A stretch of 64,000 nt of DNA from Paracoccus ravus (GTDB taxonomy: Bacteria; Pseudomonadota; Alphaproteobacteria; Rhodobacterales; Rhodobacteraceae), in NCBI RefSeq assembly GCF_004522175.1, contig NZ_SDEB01000018.1:1-64000 (forward strand). The letters are read 5' to 3'. The notes beneath the pieces are model-generated. The model searched no databases. It had not been told where the DNA came from and saw only the letters and a program-made list of their open reading frames with translations. Within the stretch, counting starts at the first letter, position 1. The number at the start of each line of letters is the position of its first letter. Of this stretch, positions 34,838 through 43,768 are shown piece after piece. The position numbers and the translations under genes are program-made.

Positions 34838-35914
34838 TCAGGCAGGCAAAGCATCAAGTCGCAGGATTGCGGGCCAGGGCTGGAATCCTGATCGATGTTG
34901 GCCGCTAGTCAGTGATCGGAAATAGGGGGCAAACCGTCGAATTCTTGGGGCGATCGACGCCATGAGCCAGATTGTCAAAGCCGTCCGAACCTTACCATTC
35001 GACCGAATGGCTACGCCGTAGGAGGTCGGATCGATACGCATCATTGGCACCAGCCTGTCCGCATGGGCGACCACATCGTCAATGTCATTGATTTCTTCCA
35101 AAGCCAATTCTGCTGCAGCGGGACATTTGGACAGCAGAATGGGGATGCTGATGGGTTCATGGTAAGTATTGTTGTCCTGCTCTATGGCAGAACTCTCTAT
35201 CTTTATATTTTCTTTTTTAGACTTCTGATGGTGGCGGACATTTTGACTGTCATTGCCGGCCATAATTTCGGTGCAGGGCTGTTCCTGGACATGGGCAATG
35301 CCGTCGGGTGCGCGTTCTTCGAGTTCGCTGATCAGTGCGCTGAGTTCGCAAGCCGTGTGCTTTCTGCGCAGGATTGACGGAATCGCTGCGGCCATCTTGC
35401 TTTCCGGTTCGATGCGAAGAACCTGCGCGGCGATTGCGCGAAGCTTGGTGCGTAGGAATGCCAGATGTTCGTTTTTTATGTCCTGTTGGCTGGCGAGTTC
35501 GGCCAGACGCGGCAAGGTTGCGAAGAGTGGTGCGAGGTCGAAACCAAAGCGCAGGATGGTGCCCGCGCTCGCGCTGTGTTTCGAATATCGCTTGCCGTTG
35601 GGGCTGTCGTGGCGCGTAATTAGGCCAAGGGCCTCAAGCGTGGAAAAATGCCGACGCAATGTGCGCTCGGAAATTCCGTTTCGCCGGAATGCCAATGTCT
35701 GGTTCGATGCGAAGACGAAGTGGTGATTTCGCTTTGGTGGCAGGCAAGAGAGCAGGGCGTCCAGAGTGGCGATGACTGGCGCTTTGAGGCCGACAGCCGA
35801 AGCCGACCGACGAATGACATCCATTGCGGACGCGCGATCGAAGCTTTGGTTGTCCGTGGACAATACAGCTTCGGCCTGCGCTCCGCGTGGGAGGCTGGCA
35901 GATACATGTTTCAT
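34838..35914 (-). CDS. repC: Replication initiator RepC
   Basis: 358 residues. RepC family: ASAVGLKAPVIATLDALLSC, FASNQTLAFRRNGISERTLR (the winged-helix DNA-binding part) and HDSPNGKRYSKH. RepC binds the origin, which in repABC plasmids lies within repC itself. It is shorter than the 400-440 residues of many RepC proteins, mainly at the N-terminus. No good ribosome site precedes ATG 35914; instead a perfect hairpin abuts it, in keeping with antisense-controlled translation. Last gene of repABC. Confidence 0.9.
   Translation of the reverse strand: MKHVSASLPRGAQAEAVLSTDNQSFDRASAMDVIRRSASAVGLKAPVIATLDALLSCLPPKRNHHFVFASNQTLAFRRNGISERTLRRHFSTLEALGLITRHDSPNGKRYSKHSASAGTILRFGFDLAPLFATLPRLAELASQQDIKNEHLAFLRTKLRAIAAQVLRIEPESKMAAAIPSILRRKHTACELSALISELEERAPDGIAHVQEQPCTEIMAGNDSQNVRHHQKSKKENIKIESSAIEQDNNTYHEPISIPILLSKCPAAAELALEEINDIDDVVAHADRLVPMMRIDPTSYGVAIRSNGKVRTALTIWLMASIAPRIRRFAPYFRSLTSGQHRSGFQPWPAILRLDALPA
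35849..35864. promoter_or_regulatory. parS: parS-like site 3, inside the 5' end of repC
   Basis: GTTGTCCGTGGACAAT matches the two downstream palindromes at 14 of 16 positions. It lies in the first codons of repC. Confidence 0.7.
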
Positions 35915-35928
35915 GTCGTTTCACGACA
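35914..35928 (-). promoter_or_regulatory. Hairpin at the repC start
   Basis: TGTCGT-TTC-ACGACA, a perfect 6-base stem directly against the repC ATG. It could hide the start in the mRNA, as expected for a gene whose translation is gated by an antisense RNA. Confidence 0.5.
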
Positions 35929-36008
35929 GCCGTGGGAAGATATGCCGTAAGATCACCGCTTATGGGTCTAAAAAGACCAATAAGTATCCATCAACCGAAT
36001 CGGTTGCC

Positions 36009-36036
36009 TTGACTGGCGGGGAGAAACTGGTAGATC
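36009..36036 (+). promoter_or_regulatory. Candidate promoter for the repABC antisense RNA
   Basis: TTGACT at 36009-36014, a 16-base gap, then TAGATC at 36031-36036, reading against repB-repC. The -35 is good and the -10 weak. Confidence 0.45.
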
Positions 36037-36042
36037 TGAGGT

Positions 36043-36095
36043 GCGAAGACAGATCGGGCTCTCCGAGGGTGACCTTGGGGGGCTCTTTCTTTTTG
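36043..36095 (+). ncRNA. Candidate countertranscribed RNA between repB and repC
   Basis: Predicted RNA of about 53 bases, antisense to the repABC mRNA in the repB-repC gap. It ends in a stem with wobble pairs (CTCCGAGG at 36061-36068 with CCTTGGGG at 36073-36080) followed by a T-rich run at 36086-36094. Position, length and terminator all fit the inc-alpha antisense RNAs of other repABC plasmids, which set copy number and incompatibility. Not proven without transcript data. Confidence 0.5.
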
Positions 36096-36136
36096 GGCTG
36101 CTTTTGTGCTCCTGTTGTTAACTGCTCGAAAACCGT

Positions 36137-37105
36137 TTAGTGGCCGCGCTTATTTTCTAACCAGGCGTCGTACAGGTCGACGAGTGCTTGCTGCGCTTTC
36201 TTTTTTACCCATTCCGCGAATTCAGGTTCGCTGGCGGCATTGATGCGGATGGTCACAGCCCTTGCGCTGGACTGCACCTCTCCGATGATTTTGCCGTCTG
36301 GACCTTGCACTGAAAGGGCAGGGGGCGTGATCCGTTCCTTGCTTTGACCGGAACCAGACAACTCGTTCACGACCATTGAGAACCGATCATCGGAAAGTTT
36401 TTGGCTGGTGGAGGGGGTGATCCGATCAAGCAGGGCGACGACATCATCGGTCCTGCCTTCGACAGCAACGGCCAAGTCTTCCCATCTGCGGCGTCCGACG
36501 CCATGAGCGGGGCCTATAAATTCGACAAGTGCGCGCGGAACCGAGCGCGCTACCTTGTTCATTCGCGACAACATTGCCTTGTCGATCGCCAGCGCATCGA
36601 GAATGACATCATTGCCATACCCCGCCTCGCTTAGTTCCGCACAAAACAACGCCTTCTCGACGAAGCTGGGGTCAAGCCTTTGGTTGTTTTCCTGACCTTG
36701 GGCAACGATTGCCTCGCGGTCGTTCAAGGCGCGAACCAGAGCCTTTGCCGGCATCCCGAGCATTTTCAGGGCGCGAAGGCGACGCCGGCCATAAACGATC
36801 TTGTAGCGGCCGGCAGTGCCGGGCGTGGATCGCACCATGATGGGCACCTGCTGCCCATTCTGGCGGATGCTCTCGGCAAGTTCGGCCACATCGGCATCAT
36901 CAAACTCAAGCCGATCCTTCGGGCCGTCAATATCGATCAGATCGGGGTCGATATCTCGCACCGCGTTGCTCGAAAGGTCGCGCAGCGTGGTCTTCACACC
37001 CGACATGGCGCCGGTATTTGGGAATGAGCGACGCGGCTCTGTGCCTTCGGTGCTCGGCGCTTCCGTTGGCGGGGCAGGGGGCTGGAAAATGTTGCGGCGC
37101 GCCAT
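36137..37105 (-). CDS. repB: Partition protein RepB (ParB family)
   Basis: 322 residues. ParB/RepB family: RQNGQQVPIMVRSTPGTAGRYKIVYGRRRLRAL in the N-domain, then QENNQRLDPSFVEKALF, and a helix-turn-helix region (LDALAIDKAMLSRMNKVA). It should bind the parS palindromes near repC. ATG 37105 shares one base with the repA stop (TGATG) and has a GGAGGA ribosome site, so it is preferred over an upstream ATG at 37126. Confidence 0.92.
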   Translation of the reverse strand: MARRNIFQPPAPPTEAPSTEGTEPRRSFPNTGAMSGVKTTLRDLSSNAVRDIDPDLIDIDGPKDRLEFDDADVAELAESIRQNGQQVPIMVRSTPGTAGRYKIVYGRRRLRALKMLGMPAKALVRALNDREAIVAQGQENNQRLDPSFVEKALFCAELSEAGYGNDVILDALAIDKAMLSRMNKVARSVPRALVEFIGPAHGVGRRRWEDLAVAVEGRTDDVVALLDRITPSTSQKLSDDRFSMVVNELSGSGQSKERITPPALSVQGPDGKIIGEVQSSARAVTIRINAASEPEFAEWVKKKAQQALVDLYDAWLENKRGH

Positions 37106-38307
37106 CAGTCTGTCCTCCGTCCCCAAGCCTGCTGGATGACGGCCTCGAACTCATCCGCGACGCCATTGACGCTTTCGAGAATGCGGTCGAGGGTCTTCTT
37201 CACAACCTGGGTGGGTTCAAGTTCATAGATCGTTTGCTGTGTCATGCCCGCGTCCGAGATCGCAGTCGATTTCAGCATCGGAGTTGTCAAAACCTGATCG
37301 AGCAGGATCGACCTGAGGAAGCCGGCCATCTGCGACTGGGGCACGTCGGTCGGCTCGTATCTGGCGATAAGAAACTTGAGGAAGTTCCAATCGGACGGAC
37401 CCGTTACTTCCTCAAGGGTGCGGATTGTTTCCCCAGCCATTTCAAGGAATTGTGCCATCGAGGCAACGTCAAGCATGCTGGGAACGACGGTGATCAGCAA
37501 GCCCGTAGATGCCAACAGAGCCGTCATCGTCGTAAAGCCGAGCTGCGGCGGACAGTCAATTATCACCAGATCGTAAAGATCCTCAACCTCGTCCAACGCG
37601 ATGGAAAGACGCTGCGTGAAGGGGGGATCGATCTTGTGCTGCAGGGCATAGGCCGTCTCGGTCTCATATTCCGAAAGCAATAGACCGGCGGGTGCCAGGT
37701 CGAGCTTGTGAAAATAGGTCTTCCGGATGATCTGGCTCAGCGGAACCGGGTCCTGATACCTCAAGGCGTCGTAGATCGTACCGCCCGCGGTAAACTCGAT
37801 CTCGGGGCTGAAGCCGAACATGGTGGTCAGGCTCGCTTGAGGATCCATATCGATCGCCAGGACGCGATAGCCGCGAAGCGCATATCGCTGCGCGAGATGG
37901 ATGGCGCTCGTCGTTTTGCTGGAGCCACCTTTGAAATTGACGATGGATACAACCTGCAACGGGTCGCCCGGCCGGCGTCCCGGAAGGTAAGTCTCACCGT
38001 TACGGCCGGTTTTTGCCATGACTTCGCGAATCGCATCAATGTCTTGGGCGGTGTAGAGTCGACGACCGCGGCTATCCGTCTCGACCTCGGGAAAATCGCT
38101 TTCCTGATGACGTGTCCGGAGGTTCGACAAACTGATCCCGGTCAGTTCAGAAACCTCTGCCGGATGAAATTTTCGCAGTGTTTTTCTGGTATCCGGATGA
38201 AAGCTGGCTCGCATATGGCTGCTGAGCGCCTCGGAGAGGCGCGCAGCATTGCCGCTGATGGCACCAGCGACCGACCCGGGAAGTATGTTTGTGCTATGCT
38301 CGACCAC
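37105..38307 (-). CDS. repA: Partition ATPase RepA (ParA family)
   Basis: 400 residues. An N-terminal DNA-binding domain (HPAEVSELTGISLSNLRTR) precedes a ParA ATPase with the deviant Walker A KGGSSKTT (127-134), AIDMDPQASLTTMFG, and DLVIIDCPPQLGF. RepA drives segregation and represses the repABC promoter with RepB. First gene of the operon. The operon promoter must lie in 38308-38450, but I cannot point to it with confidence. Confidence 0.93.
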   Translation of the reverse strand: MVEHSTNILPGSVAGAISGNAARLSEALSSHMRASFHPDTRKTLRKFHPAEVSELTGISLSNLRTRHQESDFPEVETDSRGRRLYTAQDIDAIREVMAKTGRNGETYLPGRRPGDPLQVVSIVNFKGGSSKTTSAIHLAQRYALRGYRVLAIDMDPQASLTTMFGFSPEIEFTAGGTIYDALRYQDPVPLSQIIRKTYFHKLDLAPAGLLLSEYETETAYALQHKIDPPFTQRLSIALDEVEDLYDLVIIDCPPQLGFTTMTALLASTGLLITVVPSMLDVASMAQFLEMAGETIRTLEEVTGPSDWNFLKFLIARYEPTDVPQSQMAGFLRSILLDQVLTTPMLKSTAISDAGMTQQTIYELEPTQVVKKTLDRILESVNGVADEFEAVIQQAWGRRTD

Positions 38308-38664
38308 GATGCCCTCGGTCTCTTGGTGGACCCTGTCAGTTTTGTCGCTAGATTGCGCAAATACCGCATTCTTGCGACGAAATAATCATTGGCACGCAAG
38401 TCTCGACCGAGCAAGCATTTTCTTTCCCCTGCGGCGTCGTTGATCTGGGGCGAGGGAAAGCTTGATGGGCGTCGTTGGGGTAGGAAGTTGAAAGTTATGA
38501 ATAATATTTTGCACAGCACGCAAAATTGCGCCATGGCGGGCAGCCGTGGTCTCCACGCATGACTGATCTATATAAGTGATTGATTTTACTTGCAACGGTG
38601 AGCATCTGTGCGGAACGAGGGACCTCGGGGCGTCAGTAGATGTCTTGGTTCGAGAAACTTCGCC
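38308..38664. other. repA-vapB intergenic region
   Basis: About 360 bases with lower GC than the surroundings. It should hold the repABC promoter and RepA operator on the minus strand. No coding sequence is supported. Confidence 0.4.
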
Positions 38665-38695
38665 TTGCGATTTGCCCGCATGAAGTATATATAAT
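38665..38695 (+). promoter_or_regulatory. vapBC promoter
   Basis: TTGCGA at 38665-38670 and TATATA at 38688-38693 with a 17-base gap; TATAAT also fits at 38690-38695. It is 21 bases upstream of the vapB ATG, with ribosome site GAGAGGA in between. Confidence 0.6.
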
Positions 38696-38715
38696 TCTAC
38701 ATAGAGAGGATATAC
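38685..38715. promoter_or_regulatory. Candidate VapB operator
   Basis: Inverted repeat GTATAT (38685-38690) / ATATAC (38710-38715) spanning the -10 box and the ribosome site, the expected place for autoregulation by a VapBC complex. Confidence 0.4.
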
Positions 38716-38716
38716 C

Positions 38717-39387
<671 letters not shown>

Positions 39388-39463
39388 GGTTCCAGGGATG
39401 GATGCGTGTCGATGTGCAATGATAACGATACTGGACCGCATGCAAAAACAAATGGTTAGCGTG

Positions 39464-39944
39464 ACATAAAATAGCGAGAAACCGCACCTTATCTCGAGGC
39501 GGTGTCAAAAAAAGACATTAGGTATCGAGAAAAAGTGGAGGTGCAACATGAAGAGCTACGCGCACGAGGCCCAAGTTCCTGGGCGCACACGTGAGTTGGT
39601 TCAGGTCTCCAGGGCGGACTGGGACTTGGCAGAAGCCCGGTTTCTTGGCGTGAGCCGGGCTCGGGTCTATGACTGGTTCCGACGCTATTGCCAAAGGGAC
39701 GCGGCTGAAGATCATCGTTGCGTGGTGGCGGCCAGCCCTATGCCACAGCGATCTTTCGGACGCGACCGAAGCTGGTACCGGCAAACGGCGGAAACGCTGC
39801 TGGCCAGTCCCGCTGGCCAAAGCGCGCTTCGCCTCACCGGGCGGGCGCAACGACAAGCCCTTGGAGCGTTGATGCGGAGCGGTCTTGCCGGGTAGGTCCG
39901 CGCACAATCTCGCTATCTTCTGCCAGTTTCTCGCTATCTTATGT
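39464..39944. mobile_element. 481-bp element bounded by 19-bp inverted repeats
   Basis: Ends are ACATAAAATAGCGAGAAAC (39464-39482) and its reverse complement with one mismatch (39926-39944). The right end carries a second partial copy of the motif (TCTCGCTATCTT at 39909-39920, then again at 39930-39940). No transposase is inside. I see no clear target-site duplication. It looks like a non-autonomous mini-transposon or a deleted insertion sequence. Confidence 0.55.
39548..39895 (+). CDS. Doubtful reading frame with a helix-turn-helix, inside the mini-element
   Basis: 115 codons with ribosome site GTGGAGGTG just upstream. Residues about 30-48 (ARFLGVSRARVYDWFRRYCQ) look like a transposase or recombinase helix-turn-helix, but the remainder has no family look and reads as low complexity. 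Probably the degraded remnant of a mobile-element gene. Confidence 0.35.
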   Translation: MKSYAHEAQVPGRTRELVQVSRADWDLAEARFLGVSRARVYDWFRRYCQRDAAEDHRCVVAASPMPQRSFGRDRSWYRQTAETLLASPAGQSALRLTGRAQRQALGALMRSGLAG

Positions 39945-40077
39945 ACCCGCGCGAGCGGGTTTCTCGGCCACTCTTGTCGTTTTCCTGCGGAGATGGGCGG
40001 CATTCTCGCGATCTTCTCCCCGCGACACAAAACCTGTCGATTTCGGGTTCCATAATCATTCCCGATAATGGCACCTT

Positions 40078-40344
40078 ATGGGGATCTCCGGCATTCTGCT
40101 TGGCGTAAAGGAAGGCCTCGGCGCCCGAACCGGCCCCTTTGTTCAGCACGACCATGGGGCGACCCATGCTGTCGGCTTTGGTCAGGATCGCCTGAATCGT
40201 CCGGGCAAAGTTGTCGGTCCCACCACCGGCCCCCGACGCGACGACAAATTCGACGGGCCGTTCGGGCTTCCATTCGCCCGCGGCCACAGGCATCGCCACC
40301 AGAAGGGCCGCAACAGCGACCGCGCTTATCGCAAATTTCTTCAA
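40078..40344 (-). pseudogene. TctC-type tricarboxylate binding protein, 3' truncated
   Basis: Signal peptide (VAVAALLVAMPVAAG) and the first 90 residues of a tripartite tricarboxylate transporter binding protein (VEFVVASGAGGGTDNFARTI, then NAGDPHKV). Family sequence stops at about 40078; the frame then runs into unrelated DNA and ends at 39934. The remaining two thirds of the protein and the TctAB membrane genes are missing, so uptake by this system is lost here. Confidence 0.8.
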
Positions 40345-40388
40345 CTTTCTCTCCTCCAGTTGGTTGATCTTTCCCCCGAATAGCGGCC

Positions 40389-41450
40389 CTATTCAGCCGC
40401 CATCCCCCTTTCGCGGACCGCCTCGGTGGCCCAGCTTGCCTGCAGCGGGATGTATGCTTCGCGTGCAAGATTCAGCTTGGCCAGATCATGGCCAAGTTTT
40501 GCGGCTTGCAGGGTCGCGCCCAGATCGGCTTTGCCCTGTCCTGCGATATCAAAAGCCGTGCCATGGGCCGGGGTAACGATCGGAAAACCGTAACCGGCAA
40601 TCAGGGTCACACCCCGATCAAACCCCATCAGCTTCATCGCGATCTGGCCCTGATCGTGATACATGGTCAGAACCGCATCGAATTCTCCGCGCGTGGCACG
40701 GACAAAGACCGTATCCGAGGGGATCGGGCCTTTCACATTCAGCCCTTCGGCCACGGCCAGATCGACGGCGGGCAGAATGATATCCTCGTCCTCGTCGCCG
40801 AAATTGCGACCGTCGCCCGCATGGGGGTTCAGCGCGGCGACACCGATCCGGGGCGCTTTCTTTCCCGCGCCCTCCATCACTTCGGCGGTCAGTTTGATGC
40901 TGGCCAGAATGCGCTCGATGCTCAGGGCATCAGCCACCTTGCGTAGCGGAATATGCGAGGTGACGCGGGCATTCCAGACTTCCTCAAGAACGTTGAATTC
41001 GCGCCCGCTGCGCCCGCTTTCCAGAACCGTGTCGATAAAGCCAATCTCGTCCACATATTCAGGGCGGGCCAGCCGCATCGAATGTTTGTTGAATGGCGTG
41101 AACATCACCGCATCGGCAAGCCCGGCTTGGGCCAAACGCAGGACCGCGGCAAAGTTCTGCAGCGATGCTGCACCCGCTTTCGCGCTGGAATTGCCCAGAG
41201 CCAGCGCCTCGACCGGACAGTTTGCCAGATCGACCATGACCTTGTCGGCGGGCAGGGTGCCGCCAATCTGATCGGCGGGGATGATCGTCAGGTCGAAATC
41301 GACACCCGCATGCTTCATGCCCATTTTCAAAACCTGTGCGTCGCCTACGACGATCACATCGCGGTTGCGCATATCTTCATGCGCCAGAAGCATTGCTGCC
41401 AGTTCAGGACCAACGCCGCCTGCATCTCCGATCGCAAGTGCCGTACGCAT
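40389..41450 (-). CDS. PdxA2-type 4-phospho-sugar-acid dehydrogenase
   Basis: 353 residues, PdxA family: GDAGGVGPELAAMLL at the N-terminus, FTPFNKHSMRLA, NPHAGDGRNFGDED (metal-binding His) and MYHDQGQIAMKLMG. The genomic setting (TctC transporter, GntR regulator) fits the PdxA2 subgroup, which oxidises 4-phospho-D-threonate or D-erythronate rather than making vitamin B6. The DUF1537 kinase that normally precedes this step is absent from the window. Ribosome site GGAG lies 8 bases upstream. Looks intact. Confidence 0.85.
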   Translation of the reverse strand: MRTALAIGDAGGVGPELAAMLLAHEDMRNRDVIVVGDAQVLKMGMKHAGVDFDLTIIPADQIGGTLPADKVMVDLANCPVEALALGNSSAKAGAASLQNFAAVLRLAQAGLADAVMFTPFNKHSMRLARPEYVDEIGFIDTVLESGRSGREFNVLEEVWNARVTSHIPLRKVADALSIERILASIKLTAEVMEGAGKKAPRIGVAALNPHAGDGRNFGDEDEDIILPAVDLAVAEGLNVKGPIPSDTVFVRATRGEFDAVLTMYHDQGQIAMKLMGFDRGVTLIAGYGFPIVTPAHGTAFDIAGQGKADLGATLQAAKLGHDLAKLNLAREAYIPLQASWATEAVRERGMAAE

Positions 41451-41477
41451 GTTCGAATCTCCCAGACTCTATTCAGT

Positions 41478-41494
41478 ATTCTGTATGCAATATT
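41478..41494. promoter_or_regulatory. Candidate GntR operator near pdxA2
   Basis: ATTCTGTATGCAATATT, sharing 14 of 17 positions with the site at 41718-41734, 28 bases upstream of the pdxA2 start. Confidence 0.5.
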
Positions 41495-41717
41495 TTGGAC
41501 GGTCCATCTCATTTTGTAGTTCGTTTGAGCCGGACGAGGAGGTTGTTGGAGTTGCTCACACCCCTAGGGAGGGGTCAGGAATCATTCAGAAATCCGTCAG
41601 TTTTGCCGTGAACAGGCTTGGGTAGGGGATGCCGGACTTCCATCCCAATGTGTGATTCTCCTCGAATCTCGTCCTTAGTGCCTTCAGTCGTAGATCATTC
41701 GGAGAGGTGAGGCAATT

Positions 41718-41734
41718 ATTCTGTATACAGCATT
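41718..41734. promoter_or_regulatory. Candidate GntR operator near gntR
   Basis: ATTCTGTATACAGCATT containing the perfect palindrome CTGTATACAG (41721-41730). FCD-subfamily GntR regulators commonly bind TGTATACA-type sites. Paired with the site at 41478-41494. Confidence 0.55.
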
Positions 41735-41798
41735 CAGAATGGACAATTGACGCGCGTCTGCATATGATTGGTTCCATGCGAAAAATCCGGAGGTTTCG

Positions 41799-42491
41799 TT
41801 GCATCACCCAATGTCAGAGACACCGGAGCGGGATACTGCCGCGATCAAGATCGAGCGTCATTCGTTGCATGATGCGATCCTTAATCGACTGCGTGACATG
41901 ATCATCGAAGGAGACTTGCCCCCCGGGTCGCGCGTTAACGAGGGCCAGATAGGGAGCATGCTGGGGGTCTCTCGCACGCCCTTGCGCGAAGCCCTCAAGA
42001 ATCTTGCAGGCGAGGGTTTGGTCGACCTGATCCCGAGCCGGGGGGCAGTGGTCAAGAAGTTCGCGGCCAAAGAAGTGCGCGATATGCTGGATGTCGTACG
42101 CATGCTTGAGGAAACCGCCGCTCGCAGCGCCTGTGAACTGGCCACGACACATGGCATTTCAAAGGTCCGAGCCATGCATGACGAAATGCTCGGCTGTTAT
42201 CGCAGCGGCGATCGGCTGGGATATTACAAGTTGAACCAAGACATCCACTCGGCGATCGTGGCGCTGGCTGATAATGCTGCCCTGTCCGATGTTCACTCAC
42301 TGCTCCAGACGCGGCTAAAACGAATTCGTTTCATCGGCCATGAGGGACCTGAAAAATGGGCCAAGGCCGTTGCCGAGCACGAGGAAATGATAGCTGCCCT
42401 AGAAAATCGCGACGCTGATCGCTTATCAGCTGTGATTAGCAAGCATCTGCGCAAGGCGTGGGAACGAGTGAAGGATTCGTTGAACGACTGA
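41799..42491 (+). CDS. GntR-family regulator, FCD/FadR subgroup
   Basis: 230 residues: winged helix (LRDMIIEGDLPPGSRVNEGQIGSMLGVSRTPLREALKNLAGEGL) and an all-helical FCD ligand domain with the metal-site Asp/His pattern (NQDIHSAI). TTG 41799 has GGAGG five bases upstream; ATG 41811 is the alternative. Divergent from pdxA2, so probably the regulator of the sugar-acid locus, acting at the two palindromes in between. Confidence 0.88.
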   Translation: MHHPMSETPERDTAAIKIERHSLHDAILNRLRDMIIEGDLPPGSRVNEGQIGSMLGVSRTPLREALKNLAGEGLVDLIPSRGAVVKKFAAKEVRDMLDVVRMLEETAARSACELATTHGISKVRAMHDEMLGCYRSGDRLGYYKLNQDIHSAIVALADNAALSDVHSLLQTRLKRIRFIGHEGPEKWAKAVAEHEEMIAALENRDADRLSAVISKHLRKAWERVKDSLND

Positions 42492-42513
42492 TCCTGACCT
42501 TACTCACACAGGA

Positions 42514-42806
42514 ATGGTGGCCAGCATTCTGGAGATGGCCGGGCTTGATTGGCAGGTGCCCGATTTCTCGACCCTGAGCCGCAGGCAGTGGAAAATCACG
42601 ATCCAGATCACGAACCGCCGTGGCCCAGGGCCTCTGAACCTCTTGGTCGACAGCACGGGGATCAAGTTTCTCGGCGATGGCGAATTGCTGGCCCACAAGC
42701 ACGGCACCCATCGCAGACGCCAGTATCGCAAGGTCCATCTGGCCATGGACACGGCCACCGGCGACATTCGGGCGGTGGAGTTCACCTCGAGCCGCGAGGG
42801 CGACAG
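42514..42806 (+). pseudogene. IS5-family transposase fragment
   Basis: Central part of an IS5-type DDE transposase (VASILEMAGLDWQVPDFSTL, then LLVDSTGIKFLGDGE with the first catalytic Asp, RRQYRKVHLAMDTATGDI, ending FTSSREGDS). Both the N-terminal third and the C-terminal catalytic part are missing. A dead remnant of an insertion. Confidence 0.85.
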
Positions 42807-42944
42807 TGGTAATCTCCGACATGACCGCTCTCCTTTGTGGATCGTTGCAGACCCACCTTGGCACAGAGATGCCGTCGGGGGGCGGTCACATCATCAACGC
42901 CGATCGTAGCACTCAGGACCCCGCAACCTGACAAAGCCCGCGCA

Positions 42945-43537
42945 GCCTGTCCCAGCCCGAACCGGCCTATTACGGGCTTGAATTCCATAAGGCCTTCGGC
43001 GAACTCGCATTCACCTTCCACGGTATTGCGATTGGTCTGCGCGACCTTGGAATGACGATGAACCCCCAGGCCGCGCATTACACGCTTCTGGGCATCGAAA
43101 CGCTGGGCCTGCGGATGGAGCGCCATGTCGCCAATGCACAGGCTGTTGCCGAATGGCTGGAGGCGGATCCCCGCGTCAATGCGGTCAACTATGCCGGGCT
43201 TGCAGCTTCGCCCTGGAATGCGACCGCGCAGCGGGTCTATCCCAAGGGCACCGGAGCCCTGTTCAGCTTTGCCATCAAAGGCGGTTACGAGGCCGCAATC
43301 CGTTTCGTGGAGGGGCTCAAAATGTTCAGCCATGTCGCCAATCTGGGTGATGCGCGCTCGCTTGTCATCCATTCGGCCTCGACGACGCATAGCCAGTTGA
43401 GCGATGCGCAGAAAATCGCGGCAGGTGCGGGTCCTGATGTCGTTCGCCTGTCGATCGGGATCGAGAATGTCGAAGACCTGATTGCCGATCTGGACGCGGC
43501 ACTGACCGCGGCGACGGGCAGCAGCCGCGAGGCGTAA
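42945..43537 (+). pseudogene. O-acetylhomoserine sulfhydrylase (MetY), C-terminal fragment
   Basis: The last 195 or so residues of a Cys/Met-metabolism PLP enzyme (SQPEPAYYGLEFHKAFGEL, TMNPQAAHYTLLGIETLGLR, FSHVANLGDARSLVIHSAST). The half with the PLP lysine is gone; the open frame from ATG 43052 is only the tail. It joins straight onto IS-related sequence on the left, so the truncation was probably transposon mediated. Confidence 0.85.
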
Positions 43538-43768
43538 AGGCCAGAGGCAATGCGGCGAGGGGAGTGGCCAAGCTGCGTGCGGGCAAATGCGCCATGGCGG
43601 TTTGTCTCGCACGCGCCGAGATCCCCTCGACCTGAACATCGCCAATCCGGGCTTCAAGGCCCGGGTGGCAGCTTGGGACAAACCCGAGATGCGCAAGGCG
43701 ATTGCGATCCTGCGACAGAGGCGAAAAGCCGGATGCCCCGGTCATTGGTGGGGCATCTGCGGGATCGT
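43538..43768. other. Gap between metY fragment and ABC operon
   Basis: 230 bases with no gene I can support; short frames here show no family look. Confidence 0.3.

Noticed and set aside
35959..35984. Hairpin CTTATGGGTCT/AGACCAATAAG in the repB-repC gap as terminator of the antisense RNA.
   Set aside because: No T-run on either strand and it lies upstream of the best promoter; the stem at 36061-36080 fits better.
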